A stretch of 64,000 bases of DNA, taken from positions 124,001 to 188,000 of the forward strand of contig NZ_NFMB01000005.1 of NCBI RefSeq assembly GCF_002161215.1, read 5' to 3'. The position numbers were made by a program, and so were the translations under genes. Of this stretch, positions 16,924-24,709 are shown piece after piece. The first letter of the stretch is position 1, and each line of letters opens with the position of its first letter. The stretch is from Flavonifractor sp. An10 (GTDB lineage: Bacteria > Bacillota > Clostridia > Oscillospirales > Oscillospiraceae). The notes beneath the pieces were generated by a model. It worked only from the letters and a program-made list of their open reading frames with translations. It did not search any database and was not told the origin of the DNA.

Positions 16924-19665
16924 ATGAAAAAGCGATTATTGGCAGGACTGATGGCGATGTGTCTTGTTTTGACGCTGCTTCCTGCCTCCGCACTAGCGGT
17001 GGATGGAAGCACAGAGCAGACGGACTCGTCCGTTGCAAAAGTTGGTGAACTGTATTACGACAGCCTGGCGGACGCTGTCGCAGCCATTGATACAGATACA
17101 GAAGGAATCGTGGAGCTGGTGGCGGATACAACAGTAGATAGAGTAGTTGAGATTGGTTCAGGGAAAGCTGTTACACTGGATCTGGGTTCCTACAAACTAA
17201 CACCATCGGAAACATGCAGTAGCGGAAAGGTTTTGAAAAATTCCGGTACATTGACAATTACGGCGGATGACGGTGGGGCTATCGATGTCACGTATAAGGG
17301 AACAACATGGCACGCTATTGAGAATAGAGGTAATCTGACTATTACCGGCGGACAAATTATAGGATGTTATCAAGCAATTCAGTCAACAGGAAGTGGCACT
17401 ACGGTTAAGATCTCCGGCGGAGAAATTTCTTCTACAGAGATATACAGTAATACGGACGGTGCTGTAAATGTCTATATGGGAACCGTCGAGATCTCGGGAG
17501 ACGCCAAAATTACGGGAGCAAACACGGCTGTCCAGATCAAAGGCGGAAGCCTTACAATTTCCGACAACGCTGTTCTCAGCGGCAAGTTTGGTGTGACGCT
17601 GTTCAATGACGCTCAAGACAATGAATATGGGAAAACTCCTGCTAGCCTGAAGATGACTGGCGGCACCATCGAGGCTACGAGCGGTTTTGCCCTGTCCGGC
17701 AATAATCTGCAGTCTGCCGGATGCAGTGCGGAAATCACCAGCGGCAGTTTGCAACAGACCAGCGGTGAGACCTGCATCTACTGGCCCATGGAAGGAACCT
17801 TGACCATCGGCGGCGATGCCGTCGTAGAGGGCGGCAGCGGCATCGAAGTGAGAATGGGAACCGTCACCATTCAAGACGGCGCCACAATCCTGGGTACCGG
17901 AGCTTATCTGGACGATACGCCGGTTTCCGGCCAGTCTCAGGCGGACGGCTCGGCTATTCTGATCTCCACAGAGATGTATGGGGACGGCGAAAATCAGTTT
18001 GATGAGAGCCCCGATATCACCGTCAACATTGCCGGCGGCAAGCTGGAGAGCTCCAACGGCAATGCGGTTACTGTCTACAACTTGGAAACGACAGAGAAAC
18101 AGGAAGCGAAAGTTAACATCACCGACGGCGAGCTCCAGGCCGCCAGCGGAAAAGCCGCCGTGCAGGTGAACATGATGGAAGATTGCCAAACAGAACTGAC
18201 CACGACGGGAACCGGAGAAAATGCCATTCAGACATCTGGATCCAGTACAACGGTAACCGTCTCTGAGGACGCGTCCCAGGCCTTGGTGGGACAGGGTAGT
18301 GCTTCCTCCTATTATACAGACGTAAATGACGCCTTGGAGAATGTGTCGGCCAGTTCGGAGAATCCGGCCACAGTTTATCTTCTTGACAACGCCGAGGTGA
18401 CGGTGACAGAGGGTATGACTCTGGTCACACCCGATGCCGTTTCCCTGACCGTCAGGCCCGAAGAAGGCAAGGTCATTGAAAAAGTAGAAAATCAAGAAGA
18501 TGGAACAATATCCTACAAGGTTGTGGAGGCTTCGGATTCGACACTGCAGCCTCCCACTGTAAGCCTTACGGCCGACAAGACCAGTGCCTATGTGGGAGAT
18601 AGTATTACTCTGACTGCATCGGCTGTCTCCGCAGAAGGCGCAACAATTACCTACAGCTGGTATAAAGACGGACAAAAAATCTCTGGAGCAACTGCCAGTA
18701 CCCTTACGGTGACCAGTTCCGGAATCTATACCGTCGTTGTGACTGCGCAGAAAACGGTCAACAATAACGTTTATTCCGCTGAGGATGATGCCAGCATTTC
18801 CTGTACGTTTGTTGTCCGCGACGATGACGACGATAACGACAACAACAATTCCGGTTCCTCCAGTTCCGGCTCCACCAGCGTGCGGCGGTACAACATCGAG
18901 GCCGACGCGGGCCGGGGCGGCGACATCAGCCCGGACGGCCGTGTGCGTGTGCGCCGGGGCGAGAACCAGACCTTCCGCATCACCGCCGACGACGGCTGGG
19001 AGATCGCCGACGTGGAGGTGGACGGCGAGAGCGTGGGCGCGGTGGAGCGCTACACCTTCGAGAACGTGCGCACCGACCACACCATCTCCGTCACCTTCCG
19101 GCAGATCGTGACCGAGCCGGAGGAGCCCCAGACCCCCGCCCTGCCCTTCACCGACGTGTCCGAGGGCGACTGGTACCACGACGCGGTGGCGTACTGCTGG
19201 GAGAACGGCATCATGGACGGCACCAGCGGCACCGCGTTTGCGCCCAACATGATCCTCACCCGGGCCATGATGGCCCAGGTGCTCTACAACCTGGCCGGCG
19301 GCACACCCGCCGCCGCGGCGGGCTTCCCAGACGTGAGCCCCACGGCCTGGTACGCCGACGCGGTGAACTGGGCGGCGGCCAACGGCTATGTCACCGGCTA
19401 CGACAACGGCCTCTTCGGCCCCGAGGACGACCTGACCCGGGAGCAGATGGCGGCGATCCTGTACCGCTATGCCGGCTCCCCCGCGCCCGCCGGTACCCTG
19501 GACGGCTTCGCGGACGCCGCGTCCGCCTCCGCCTACGCGGTGGACGCCCTGCGCTGGGCGGTGGGCGAGGGCCTGCTGACCGGCAAGGACGGCGGACGGC
19601 TGGATCCCACCGGCACCGCCTCCCGCGCCGAGCTGGCCCAGATCCTGGCCCGCTTCGCCGGGTAG
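16924..19665 (+). CDS. large SLH-anchored surface protein, chimeric composition
   Basis: 913 residues. Signal peptide 1-27 (ends SALAVDG). Residues about 35-520 are a repetitive beta-helix-like region with many GGT/GGE turns (for example KISGGEI, MTGGTIEAT). Residues 540-640 form an Ig-like domain (YSWYKDGQKISGATASTLTV). An Asp/Asn/Ser linker (about 636-660) leads to a bacterial-repeat module and three SLH repeats (from about 740: FTDVSEGDWYHDAVAYCWENGIMDG). DNA for residues 1-655 is markedly AT-richer than the GC-rich SLH end, so the two parts have different histories. It is probably a displayed adhesin or glycan binder. Confidence 0.9.
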   Translation: MKKRLLAGLMAMCLVLTLLPASALAVDGSTEQTDSSVAKVGELYYDSLADAVAAIDTDTEGIVELVADTTVDRVVEIGSGKAVTLDLGSYKLTPSETCSSGKVLKNSGTLTITADDGGAIDVTYKGTTWHAIENRGNLTITGGQIIGCYQAIQSTGSGTTVKISGGEISSTEIYSNTDGAVNVYMGTVEISGDAKITGANTAVQIKGGSLTISDNAVLSGKFGVTLFNDAQDNEYGKTPASLKMTGGTIEATSGFALSGNNLQSAGCSAEITSGSLQQTSGETCIYWPMEGTLTIGGDAVVEGGSGIEVRMGTVTIQDGATILGTGAYLDDTPVSGQSQADGSAILISTEMYGDGENQFDESPDITVNIAGGKLESSNGNAVTVYNLETTEKQEAKVNITDGELQAASGKAAVQVNMMEDCQTELTTTGTGENAIQTSGSSTTVTVSEDASQALVGQGSASSYYTDVNDALENVSASSENPATVYLLDNAEVTVTEGMTLVTPDAVSLTVRPEEGKVIEKVENQEDGTISYKVVEASDSTLQPPTVSLTADKTSAYVGDSITLTASAVSAEGATITYSWYKDGQKISGATASTLTVTSSGIYTVVVTAQKTVNNNVYSAEDDASISCTFVVRDDDDDNDNNNSGSSSSGSTSVRRYNIEADAGRGGDISPDGRVRVRRGENQTFRITADDGWEIADVEVDGESVGAVERYTFENVRTDHTISVTFRQIVTEPEEPQTPALPFTDVSEGDWYHDAVAYCWENGIMDGTSGTAFAPNMILTRAMMAQVLYNLAGGTPAAAAGFPDVSPTAWYADAVNWAAANGYVTGYDNGLFGPEDDLTREQMAAILYRYAGSPAPAGTLDGFADAASASAYAVDALRWAVGEGLLTGKDGGRLDPTGTASRAELAQILARFAG

Positions 19666-19689
19666 GACTGCTGCCGCCCGCTGATTATG

Positions 19690-19733
19690 AAACGAGCCCG
19701 GCCCCGGAATTTCTTCCGGGGCCGGGCTCGTTT
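19690..19733. terminator. bidirectional terminator between convergent genes
   Basis: Nineteen-base perfect arms beginning AAACGAGCCCGGCCCCGGA with a 6-base loop. T-rich on both exits, between the SLH gene and rarA, and slightly overlapping the rarA stop codon. Confidence 0.85.
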
Positions 19734-21003
19734 ATGCGTCAGGCCCTTTGATCTCCTCCCAGTAGCGCCGGGCGGCCTGCTCATTCTTGTTGTCGCCGTA
19801 CTGGTAGTAGCGGGTGCCCGCCAGGATGTCGGGCAGGTACTGCTGCCTGACCCAGTGGCGGGGGAAGTCGTGGGGGTAGAGGTAGCCCTGCTCCCGCTCC
19901 ATGCCCGCCGAGTCGGCGTGGACGTTCTGGAGGTGCCGGGGGTAGTCGCCGGTCTTGCCCGCCCGCACGTCGGCCCGGGCGGCGGCGATGCCCATATAGA
20001 CCGAGTTGGACTTGGGGGCGGTGGCCAGCAGGATCACCGCCTGGGCAAGGGGGAGCTGGGCCTCGGGCAGGCCCAGCTGGAGGGCGTTGTCCACACAGGC
20101 CTTGGCGATCAGCGCCGCCTGGGGATAGGCCATGCCCACGTCCTCGCTGGCGGAGCAGAGGATGCGGCGGATGGCGGTGGTCATGTCCCCCGCCTCCAGC
20201 AGGCGGGCCAGGTAGTGGAGGGCCGCGTCGGGGTCGGAGCCCCGCAGGGACTTCATCAGGGCGGAGGCGATGTCGTAGTGGTCGTCCCCCTCCCGGTCAT
20301 ATCGCATGGCGGAGCGCTGGGCCGCCGTCTGGGCGTCGGCCAGGGTGACGGTGAGGGTGTCCCCCTCCCGCCGGGCGGAGGTGAGGAGCAGCTCCACCGC
20401 GTTCATGGCCTTGCGCACGTCGCCGCCGCAGGCGGAGGAGATGTGCTCCACCACCCCGTCCTCACAGGCCACCTGGGCCTCCAGCCGCTCCCCCATAAGG
20501 CGGATGCCCCGCTCCACGGCGGGGCGCACGTCGGCGGCCTCGATGGGCTTGAACTCGAACACGGTGGAGCGGCTGAGCACCGCGTTGTACACATAGAAAT
20601 AGGGGTTCTCGGTGGTGGAGGCGATCAGCGTGATCTTGCCGTTCTCCATGAACTCCAGCAGGGACTGCTGCTGCTTCTTGTTAAAGTACTGGATCTCGTC
20701 CAGGTAGAGGAGCACCCCGTCGGGGGCCAGCATGGTGCCGATGTCCTTGATGATGTCCTTGATGTCGGAGATGGAGGCGGTGGTGGCGTTCAAACGGTGC
20801 AGCGGCCGGTTGGTGCGCCTGGCGATGATGTTGGCAACGGTGGTCTTGCCGGTGCCCGAGGGGCCGTAAAACACCAGGTTGGGGATGGAGCCGCTGTCGA
20901 TAATCCGGCGCAGCAGGCCGTCCTTTCCCAGGATGTGGCGCTGTCCCACCACCTCGTCCAGGGTCTGGGGCCGGATCTCGTCGGCCAGGGGCCGGTAGGT
21001 CAT
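19732..21003 (-). CDS. rarA: replication-associated recombination protein A (MgsA/RarA AAA+ ATPase)
   Basis: About 423 residues. ATG 21003 (MTYRPLADEIRPQTLDEVVGQ) is chosen because GGAGG lies 8 bases upstream; an in-frame ATG 21 bases further up lacks a site. Walker A is GPSGTGKTT, Walker B LLYLDEIQYF, sensor 1 IASTTENPYF. The C-terminal MgsA domain is complete (MKSLRGSDPDAALHYLARLL; YPHDFPRHWVRQQYLP). Known family members are clamp-loader-like ATPases acting at stalled replication forks. Single-gene unit. Confidence 0.95.
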   Translation of the reverse strand: MTYRPLADEIRPQTLDEVVGQRHILGKDGLLRRIIDSGSIPNLVFYGPSGTGKTTVANIIARRTNRPLHRLNATTASISDIKDIIKDIGTMLAPDGVLLYLDEIQYFNKKQQQSLLEFMENGKITLIASTTENPYFYVYNAVLSRSTVFEFKPIEAADVRPAVERGIRLMGERLEAQVACEDGVVEHISSACGGDVRKAMNAVELLLTSARREGDTLTVTLADAQTAAQRSAMRYDREGDDHYDIASALMKSLRGSDPDAALHYLARLLEAGDMTTAIRRILCSASEDVGMAYPQAALIAKACVDNALQLGLPEAQLPLAQAVILLATAPKSNSVYMGIAAARADVRAGKTGDYPRHLQNVHADSAGMEREQGYLYPHDFPRHWVRQQYLPDILAGTRYYQYGDNKNEQAARRYWEEIKGPDA

Positions 21004-21030
21004 GTGGGCCGCCTCCTTCCGCATGCAGAA

Positions 21031-21060
21031 AAGTGGAGCGGAATCCCTTCCGCTCCACTT
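21031..21060 (-). terminator. hairpin upstream of rarA
   Basis: AAGTGGAGCGGAA and TTCCGCTCCACTT with a 4-base loop; on the minus strand it is followed by TTC-rich sequence. It lies between the SLH gene at 21094 (downstream of which it falls) and the rarA ribosome site, so it probably ends the SLH transcript. Confidence 0.7.
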
Positions 21061-21093
21061 ATTCTAACATAAGTTCGATCCCCCGTAAAGAGC

Positions 21094-21864
21094 TTACAGA
21101 TCCGGGATGTTCCCCTCCCCCCGGCTCACCGGGGCGTTGGCGTAGAGCCGCAGGAGGGTGAGCACCGCCTGCTCCCGGGTGTAGGTGCCCTGGGGGTCAA
21201 AGGCGCCGCCGGAGCCCTGCATCACCTTCAGCTCCAGCACCGCCGCCGCATCGTCCCTGGCCCAGTCGGCCACGCTGTTCCAGTCGGACAGGGCGGGCGT
21301 GCGGTCAGCGGCCTCATAGGTGCCGCCGTACAGCCGGTAGCAGCGCATGAGGATGGACGCCGCCTCCTGCCGGGTGATGGGACTGTCCGGATCGAAGGTG
21401 GTGGCGCTGCGGCCGTTCAGGATGCCCAGGGCATAGGCCGTATTGCCGTAGCCCCGATCCTCCGGCTTGTGCAGGTCGGTAAAGGGGCCCCACTCGCCGC
21501 AGAATACGTTCCACCAGCTGACGGACGCGCCGAACCGGTTCCCGTCCCGATCCACCGTGGTGGGACAGTAGGCGCTGACAAAGCTGCTGTCGCTGGAGAA
21601 GCCGTGCTGGAAGGCCAGGAAGTGAACCACCATCTGGGCAAATTCGATGCGGGTGATGGCAAAGCGCCAGTGGTTCTGGAGATCCCACGGTACCATGCCC
21701 AGCACGATGGCCTGGTGCACCTCGTCATAGGCCCAGGGGGAGGGCACGTCATCGGGGAGGATCACCGCGTCCCCGTCCGCGTTGCTCTGGGAGTCGGCCC
21801 GCGCCGCGGGCAGCACCCCCACCACCAGCACCAAACTCAGCATCAGGGCCAGAAACCGCTTCAT
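21094..21864 (-). CDS. small secreted SLH-domain protein
   Basis: 256 residues from ATG 21864 (GGAG site). Signal peptide MKRFLALMLSLVLVVGVLPAARA, then two to three divergent SLH repeats: SPWAYDEVHQAIVLGMVP, TRIEFAQMVVHFLAF, TFDPDSPITRQEAASILMRCY, and DPQGTYTREQAVLTLLRLYAN. There is no other recognisable domain, so it may be a minor cell-wall protein that is little more than an anchor. Middle cysteines (SAYCPTTV, VFCGEWG) are unusual for SLH repeats. Confidence 0.85.
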   Translation of the reverse strand: MKRFLALMLSLVLVVGVLPAARADSQSNADGDAVILPDDVPSPWAYDEVHQAIVLGMVPWDLQNHWRFAITRIEFAQMVVHFLAFQHGFSSDSSFVSAYCPTTVDRDGNRFGASVSWWNVFCGEWGPFTDLHKPEDRGYGNTAYALGILNGRSATTFDPDSPITRQEAASILMRCYRLYGGTYEAADRTPALSDWNSVADWARDDAAAVLELKVMQGSGGAFDPQGTYTREQAVLTLLRLYANAPVSRGEGNIPDL

Positions 21865-21942
21865 GTCCCCCACTCCTCTCCGGGTTTTCTCTCTGTGTTT
21901 ACCATAACACGGCGGGCGGCTTCCGTCAAGGGCAAAAGCGCG

Positions 21943-22143
21943 TCAGTCCGGGGTGACGGTAAAAACTTCCTCAATGGGCACGCCGAACACCTGGGCGATG
22001 TTCCAGGCCAGCACCAGGGAGGGGTTGTACTTCCCCTTCTCCAGATTGCCGATGGTCTCCCGGCGCACCCCCACCAGCTTCGCCAGTTCCTCCTGCTTCA
22101 GGTTCAGGCGGGCCCGGTGCTCCTTGATCCGGTTGGTGATCAT
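21943..22143 (-). CDS. small XRE-family HTH regulator
   Basis: 66 residues, essentially one Cro/C1-type helix-turn-helix ([49 protein letters not shown]). This is the YozG-like group that usually accompanies a small membrane protein. The start overlaps the stop of the upstream membrane gene (ATGA, 22140-22143), so the two are translationally coupled. A perfect 14-base inverted repeat over their promoter (22517-22555) is the likely autoregulatory site. Confidence 0.92.
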   Translation of the reverse strand: MITNRIKEHRARLNLKQEELAKLVGVRRETIGNLEKGKYNPSLVLAWNIAQVFGVPIEEVFTVTPD

Positions 22144-22496
22144 GGCCCGGCGTGCCTCCACTCCCGGAGGGAGGCCCAGAAGCTGGAGACGGCGTACACC
22201 GCCACCGACACGCCCCAGCCCAGGCCGGCCCCCAGATAGAGGGCCTCCGTCCGCCCCCCGCCCAGGGCCAGGGCTGCCAGCACCGCCAGGGCCGTCACTC
22301 CCATGCCGGAGAAAAAGCCCAGGGCCGCGGAGCGGAGGATCTGCCCCTCCTGCATCTCGTCCGGCCGGAGGAAAAAGTACTGAAAGTCCACGGCGAAGGC
22401 AAAGAAGCCCAGGAAATACCGCTCCGGGGTGAACACCCCCACAAAGCCCAGCAGAGACAAAAGGCCGATAAGCCCGTACCATCGTTTCCGCTTCAT
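22140..22496 (-). CDS. DUF3796-like small membrane protein
   Basis: 118 residues with four hydrophobic segments, basic N-terminus [20 protein letters not shown] and a central [18 protein letters not shown] loop. Proteins of this shape (DUF3796/DUF2178 type) are typically paired with a small XRE regulator, exactly as here. Start ATG 22496 behind GAGGAGG. The function of the pair is not known. Confidence 0.75.
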   Translation of the reverse strand: MKRKRWYGLIGLLSLLGFVGVFTPERYFLGFFAFAVDFQYFFLRPDEMQEGQILRSAALGFFSGMGVTALAVLAALALGGGRTEALYLGAGLGWGVSVAVYAVSSFWASLREWRHAGP

Positions 22497-22516
22497 GTGG
22501 AAAACCTCCTCAGTTA

Positions 22517-22574
22517 TGTGGTATATTTCGCTCTTTATGTTCGAAATATACCACAGTCCATTCCCCCTGTCAAG
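22517..22574 (-). promoter_or_regulatory. promoter and operator of the HTH/membrane pair
   Basis: On the minus strand TTGACA (22574-22569) and TATATT (22550-22545) with 18 bases between. TGTGGTATATTTCG and its exact complement (22517-22530 and 22542-22555) form a 14-base dyad with an 11-base centre that covers the -10 box. Confidence 0.75.
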
Positions 22575-22640
22575 GGGAATTTTCTTGTCCGGCGGCGGGC
22601 GCTGTGCTACAATCAGGGGGCAGGAGAGGAGGGACACTCT

Positions 22641-22955
22641 ATGAAAAAGTGCCGCATCACCGTGATGCGCATCACCCGGTATGAGGATCTGATGGCCCGC
22701 TATGAAAACCCCATCCCCCACCCCTGCGGGCTGGAGGAGGGCCAGGTGTTCACCGCCAACGGCTGGGAAAAGCCGGCGGGGCTGTGCCAGAGCGCATGGG
22801 ACACCCTCTCCCCCTTCGTGATGGCCCTGTCCCACGGGGCGGAGGGGCTCTATGACGGGTGGATGAAAAATCCCCGCTCGGCCATGCTCTCCTGCAACGA
22901 CGGCTTCCGGCCGGTGAGCTTCCTGGTGGAGGCCCTGGACGAGGAGGCGGACTGA
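22641..22955 (+). CDS. TIGR04076 family protein
   Basis: 104 residues, ATG 22641 behind AGGAGGG, with its own promoter (TTGTCC/TACAAT, about 22586-22614). The sequence has the family pattern throughout: KITV-like MKKCRITVMRITRYEDLMARYENP, LEEGQVFTANGWEKPAGLCQSAW, and MLSCNDGFRPVSFLVEAL. It is a small, common protein of anaerobes with conserved cysteines at positions 4, 29, 48 and 92. Function unknown. Confidence 0.88.
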   Translation: MKKCRITVMRITRYEDLMARYENPIPHPCGLEEGQVFTANGWEKPAGLCQSAWDTLSPFVMALSHGAEGLYDGWMKNPRSAMLSCNDGFRPVSFLVEALDEEAD

Positions 22956-22957
22956 CC

Positions 22958-23130
22958 ATGGCTCAGCCTCTCCCCCGCCGGTACACCGCCTTCGATGTGG
23001 AGACCCCAACCGGAACCGCGGCCGCATGAGCGCCATCGGCCTGGCGGAGGTGGAGGACGGGACCTCCCCGCTCCCCTTCCTTCGTACCTATGATCTGTGT
23101 GAGTTGCGCACCAGAAAAGCCCGGCCCTGA
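22958..23130 (+). pseudogene. DnaQ-type exonuclease fragment
   Basis: ATG 22958 begins RRYTAFDVETP, the start of a DNA polymerase III epsilon-like 3'-5' exonuclease (D-x-E catalytic motif). The frame stops at TGA 23027. A one-base shift restores NRNRGRMSAIGLAEVEDG, which continues the same domain, then it runs into unrelated sequence and stops at 23128. So a frameshift and a deletion of most of the domain have left about 50 codons. It follows the TIGR04076 gene by 2 bases. Confidence 0.65.
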
Positions 23131-23145
23131 GGGCCGGGCCTTTTT
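23119..23145 (+). terminator. rho-independent terminator
   Basis: GCCCGGCCC and GGGCCGGGC around TGA, then five Ts. It ends the TIGR04076 transcript and overlaps the end of the exonuclease remnant. Confidence 0.85.
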
Positions 23146-23213
23146 GCGAAAAATTTCCGTATGAATCCCGCCAAAGCGGTTACACTATCACCAGCGAAAG
23201 CGAGGTGAGCTGG

Positions 23214-23345
23214 ATGCAGAACCAGAATCAGGATCAGATGAAGATCCGCAATCAGAATGGCCAGAAGCAGACCGAGGGCCAGAATCCTCAGAACAAGAAA
23301 AAGGATCAGGCTCAGAACAAGAGCCGTCAGCCCAACCAGTTCTAA
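23214..23345 (+). CDS. 43-residue Gln/Asn-rich small protein
   Basis: ATG 23214 with GAGGTGAG 6 bases upstream. The product is MQNQNQDQMKIRNQNGQKQT followed by similar residues and ends QPNQF. It consists almost only of Gln, Asn, Lys, Asp and Arg, with no hydrophobic core, so it is probably disordered. Length, strong ribosome site and clean stop support a real gene. Similar small Q/N-rich proteins occur in spore-forming Clostridia, but a spore role here is only a guess. Confidence 0.6.
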   Translation: MQNQNQDQMKIRNQNGQKQTEGQNPQNKKKDQAQNKSRQPNQF

Positions 23346-23414
23346 GGTGTTTTCAGTCGCGGGCCGGGGTACACGCCCCGGCCCATTTTTTCCTAAAATT
23401 TTTTCCTTTTTCTC

Positions 23415-23442
23415 TTGACATTCCCGGCCAATTTGGTATAAT
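23415..23442 (+). promoter_or_regulatory. promoter of tRNA-Gln
   Basis: TTGACA (23415-23420) and TATAAT (23437-23442), spacing 16, 32 bases before the tRNA. Confidence 0.8.
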
Positions 23443-23473
23443 AGTATGCGTGCTCACGAGAGCACAGGGAAAT

Positions 23474-23547
23474 AGCGGGTTTGTGTAAGGGTAGCACAGC
23501 AGACTCTGACTCTGTATGTGAGGGTTCGAATCCTTCACCCGCTGCCA
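23474..23547 (+). tRNA. tRNA-Gln (anticodon CTG)
   Basis: 74 bases including encoded CCA. Acceptor AGCGGGT pairs with ACCCGCT. D-loop AAGGGTAGC has the GG pair. The anticodon stem GCAGA/TCTGT encloses CTCTGAC, so the anticodon is CTG reading CAG. The T-arm loop is TTCGAAT. A promoter lies before it and a terminator follows within two bases. Confidence 0.95.
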
Positions 23548-23585
23548 AAGGATGACCACACCTTCGGTGTGGTCATCCTTTTTAT
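23548..23585 (+). terminator. terminator of the tRNA transcript
   Basis: Fifteen-base arms AAGGATGACCACACC and GGTGTGGTCATCCTT with loop TTC, then Ts. The following 285 bases to the HAD gene (23586-23869) hold no gene I can support; they are AT-richer than their surroundings and carry a promoter-like end. Confidence 0.9.
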
Positions 23586-23869
23586 TTTCCTGAAATCTGA
23601 GTTCTAAAAAAAGATATCTTCAAGGATCTGATGCAGTACATCACCAGCATAGAAAACATTAAATTCTCTTAGCCCGGCAATCCCCTGAAAGGCTATATGG
23701 ATAGCTATCAGGGCTTGTTTAGAAGCCAAATATGTCGTCACCCCACCATTTGGCGAATCAGGCATACATACTTGCTCCATTGATTTTCAGGAGGCCGGGA
23801 CTGGTAATTTGACCGCCGTCATGGTATGATGAAGGCGGTATATTCCACCACAGTCAGGAGGCCCGGCCC

Positions 23870-24709
23870 TTGAACTATCAAATCCTATTCTGCGATCTGG
23901 ACGGAACGCTCCTCCGGTCGGACAAGGCTCTCGCTCCCGCCACCCGGGCGGCTCTGGAGCGGGCAGTCCGGCAGGGGGTGGAGTTTGTCCCCGCCACCGG
24001 GCGGTTTTTCAGCGGCATGCCCGCCGTGGTGCGGGAGCTGCCCTTCCTCCGCTATGCCGTGCTGATGAACGGCGCGCTGGTGTACGACCGGCTGGAGGAC
24101 AGGGCCCTCCGCCGGGCGGAGCTGGCGCCGGAGACCGCTGTGCGCGTCATGGAACGGCTGCAGGACTTCTCCGGCACCCTGGACTGCTACATGGAGGACA
24201 GCCAGGGCTGGATGGAGGCCAGGTATCTGCAAGAGCTGGAGCACTGGATCCTGGATCCCCCCGCCCGGGAGATCGTCCGCGCCTCCCGCAGGCCCATGGA
24301 GGATCTGCCCGGCTACATCCGCCGCCGGGGAAGGCCGGTGCAGAAGATCCAGAGCTACTTCCGGGATCCCGCCGTCCAGCGGGAGGTGCTGAACACCCTG
24401 CCGGCGGAGTTCCCGGAGATCACCGTGGCCTGCTCCCTGCCCGGCAACGTGGAGATCACCCACCGGGACGCCACCAAGGGGGCGGCCCTGGAGTTTCTGT
24501 GCGGGCATCTGGACATCCCCGCCGCGCAGGCCGTGGCCTTCGGGGACGAGCGCAATGACTGCTCCATGCTGCGCGCGGCGGGGCTGGGGGTGGCCATGGG
24601 CAACGCCGCCCCCGAGGCCAGGGCCGCCGCCGATGTAGTGACCGCCTCCAACGACGAGGACGGGGTGGCGCAGATGCTTCTCCGGCTGCTGGAGGGGGAG
24701 GCGCCGTGA
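23870..24709 (+). CDS. HAD-superfamily hydrolase, Cof type
   Basis: 279 residues from TTG 23870, chosen because AGGAGG lies 8 bases upstream and no ATG is near. Motif I is LFCDLDGTLLRS, motif II lies in ATGRFFS, the lysine is in ATKGAALEFL, and motif IV is FGDERNDCSMLRAAGLGVAMGNA. This is the full Cof/YidA type IIB phosphatase layout; members dephosphorylate sugar phosphates and nucleotide cofactors. First of three genes joined by 4-base overlaps. Confidence 0.92.
   Translation: MNYQILFCDLDGTLLRSDKALAPATRAALERAVRQGVEFVPATGRFFSGMPAVVRELPFLRYAVLMNGALVYDRLEDRALRRAELAPETAVRVMERLQDFSGTLDCYMEDSQGWMEARYLQELEHWILDPPAREIVRASRRPMEDLPGYIRRRGRPVQKIQSYFRDPAVQREVLNTLPAEFPEITVACSLPGNVEITHRDATKGAALEFLCGHLDIPAAQAVAFGDERNDCSMLRAAGLGVAMGNAAPEARAAADVVTASNDEDGVAQMLLRLLEGEAP

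Noticed and set aside
23214-23345. Short repeats of CAGAA/CAGAATC suggesting a CRISPR-like array
   Set aside because: The repeats are Gln/Asn codons inside one small gene, without regular spacers.
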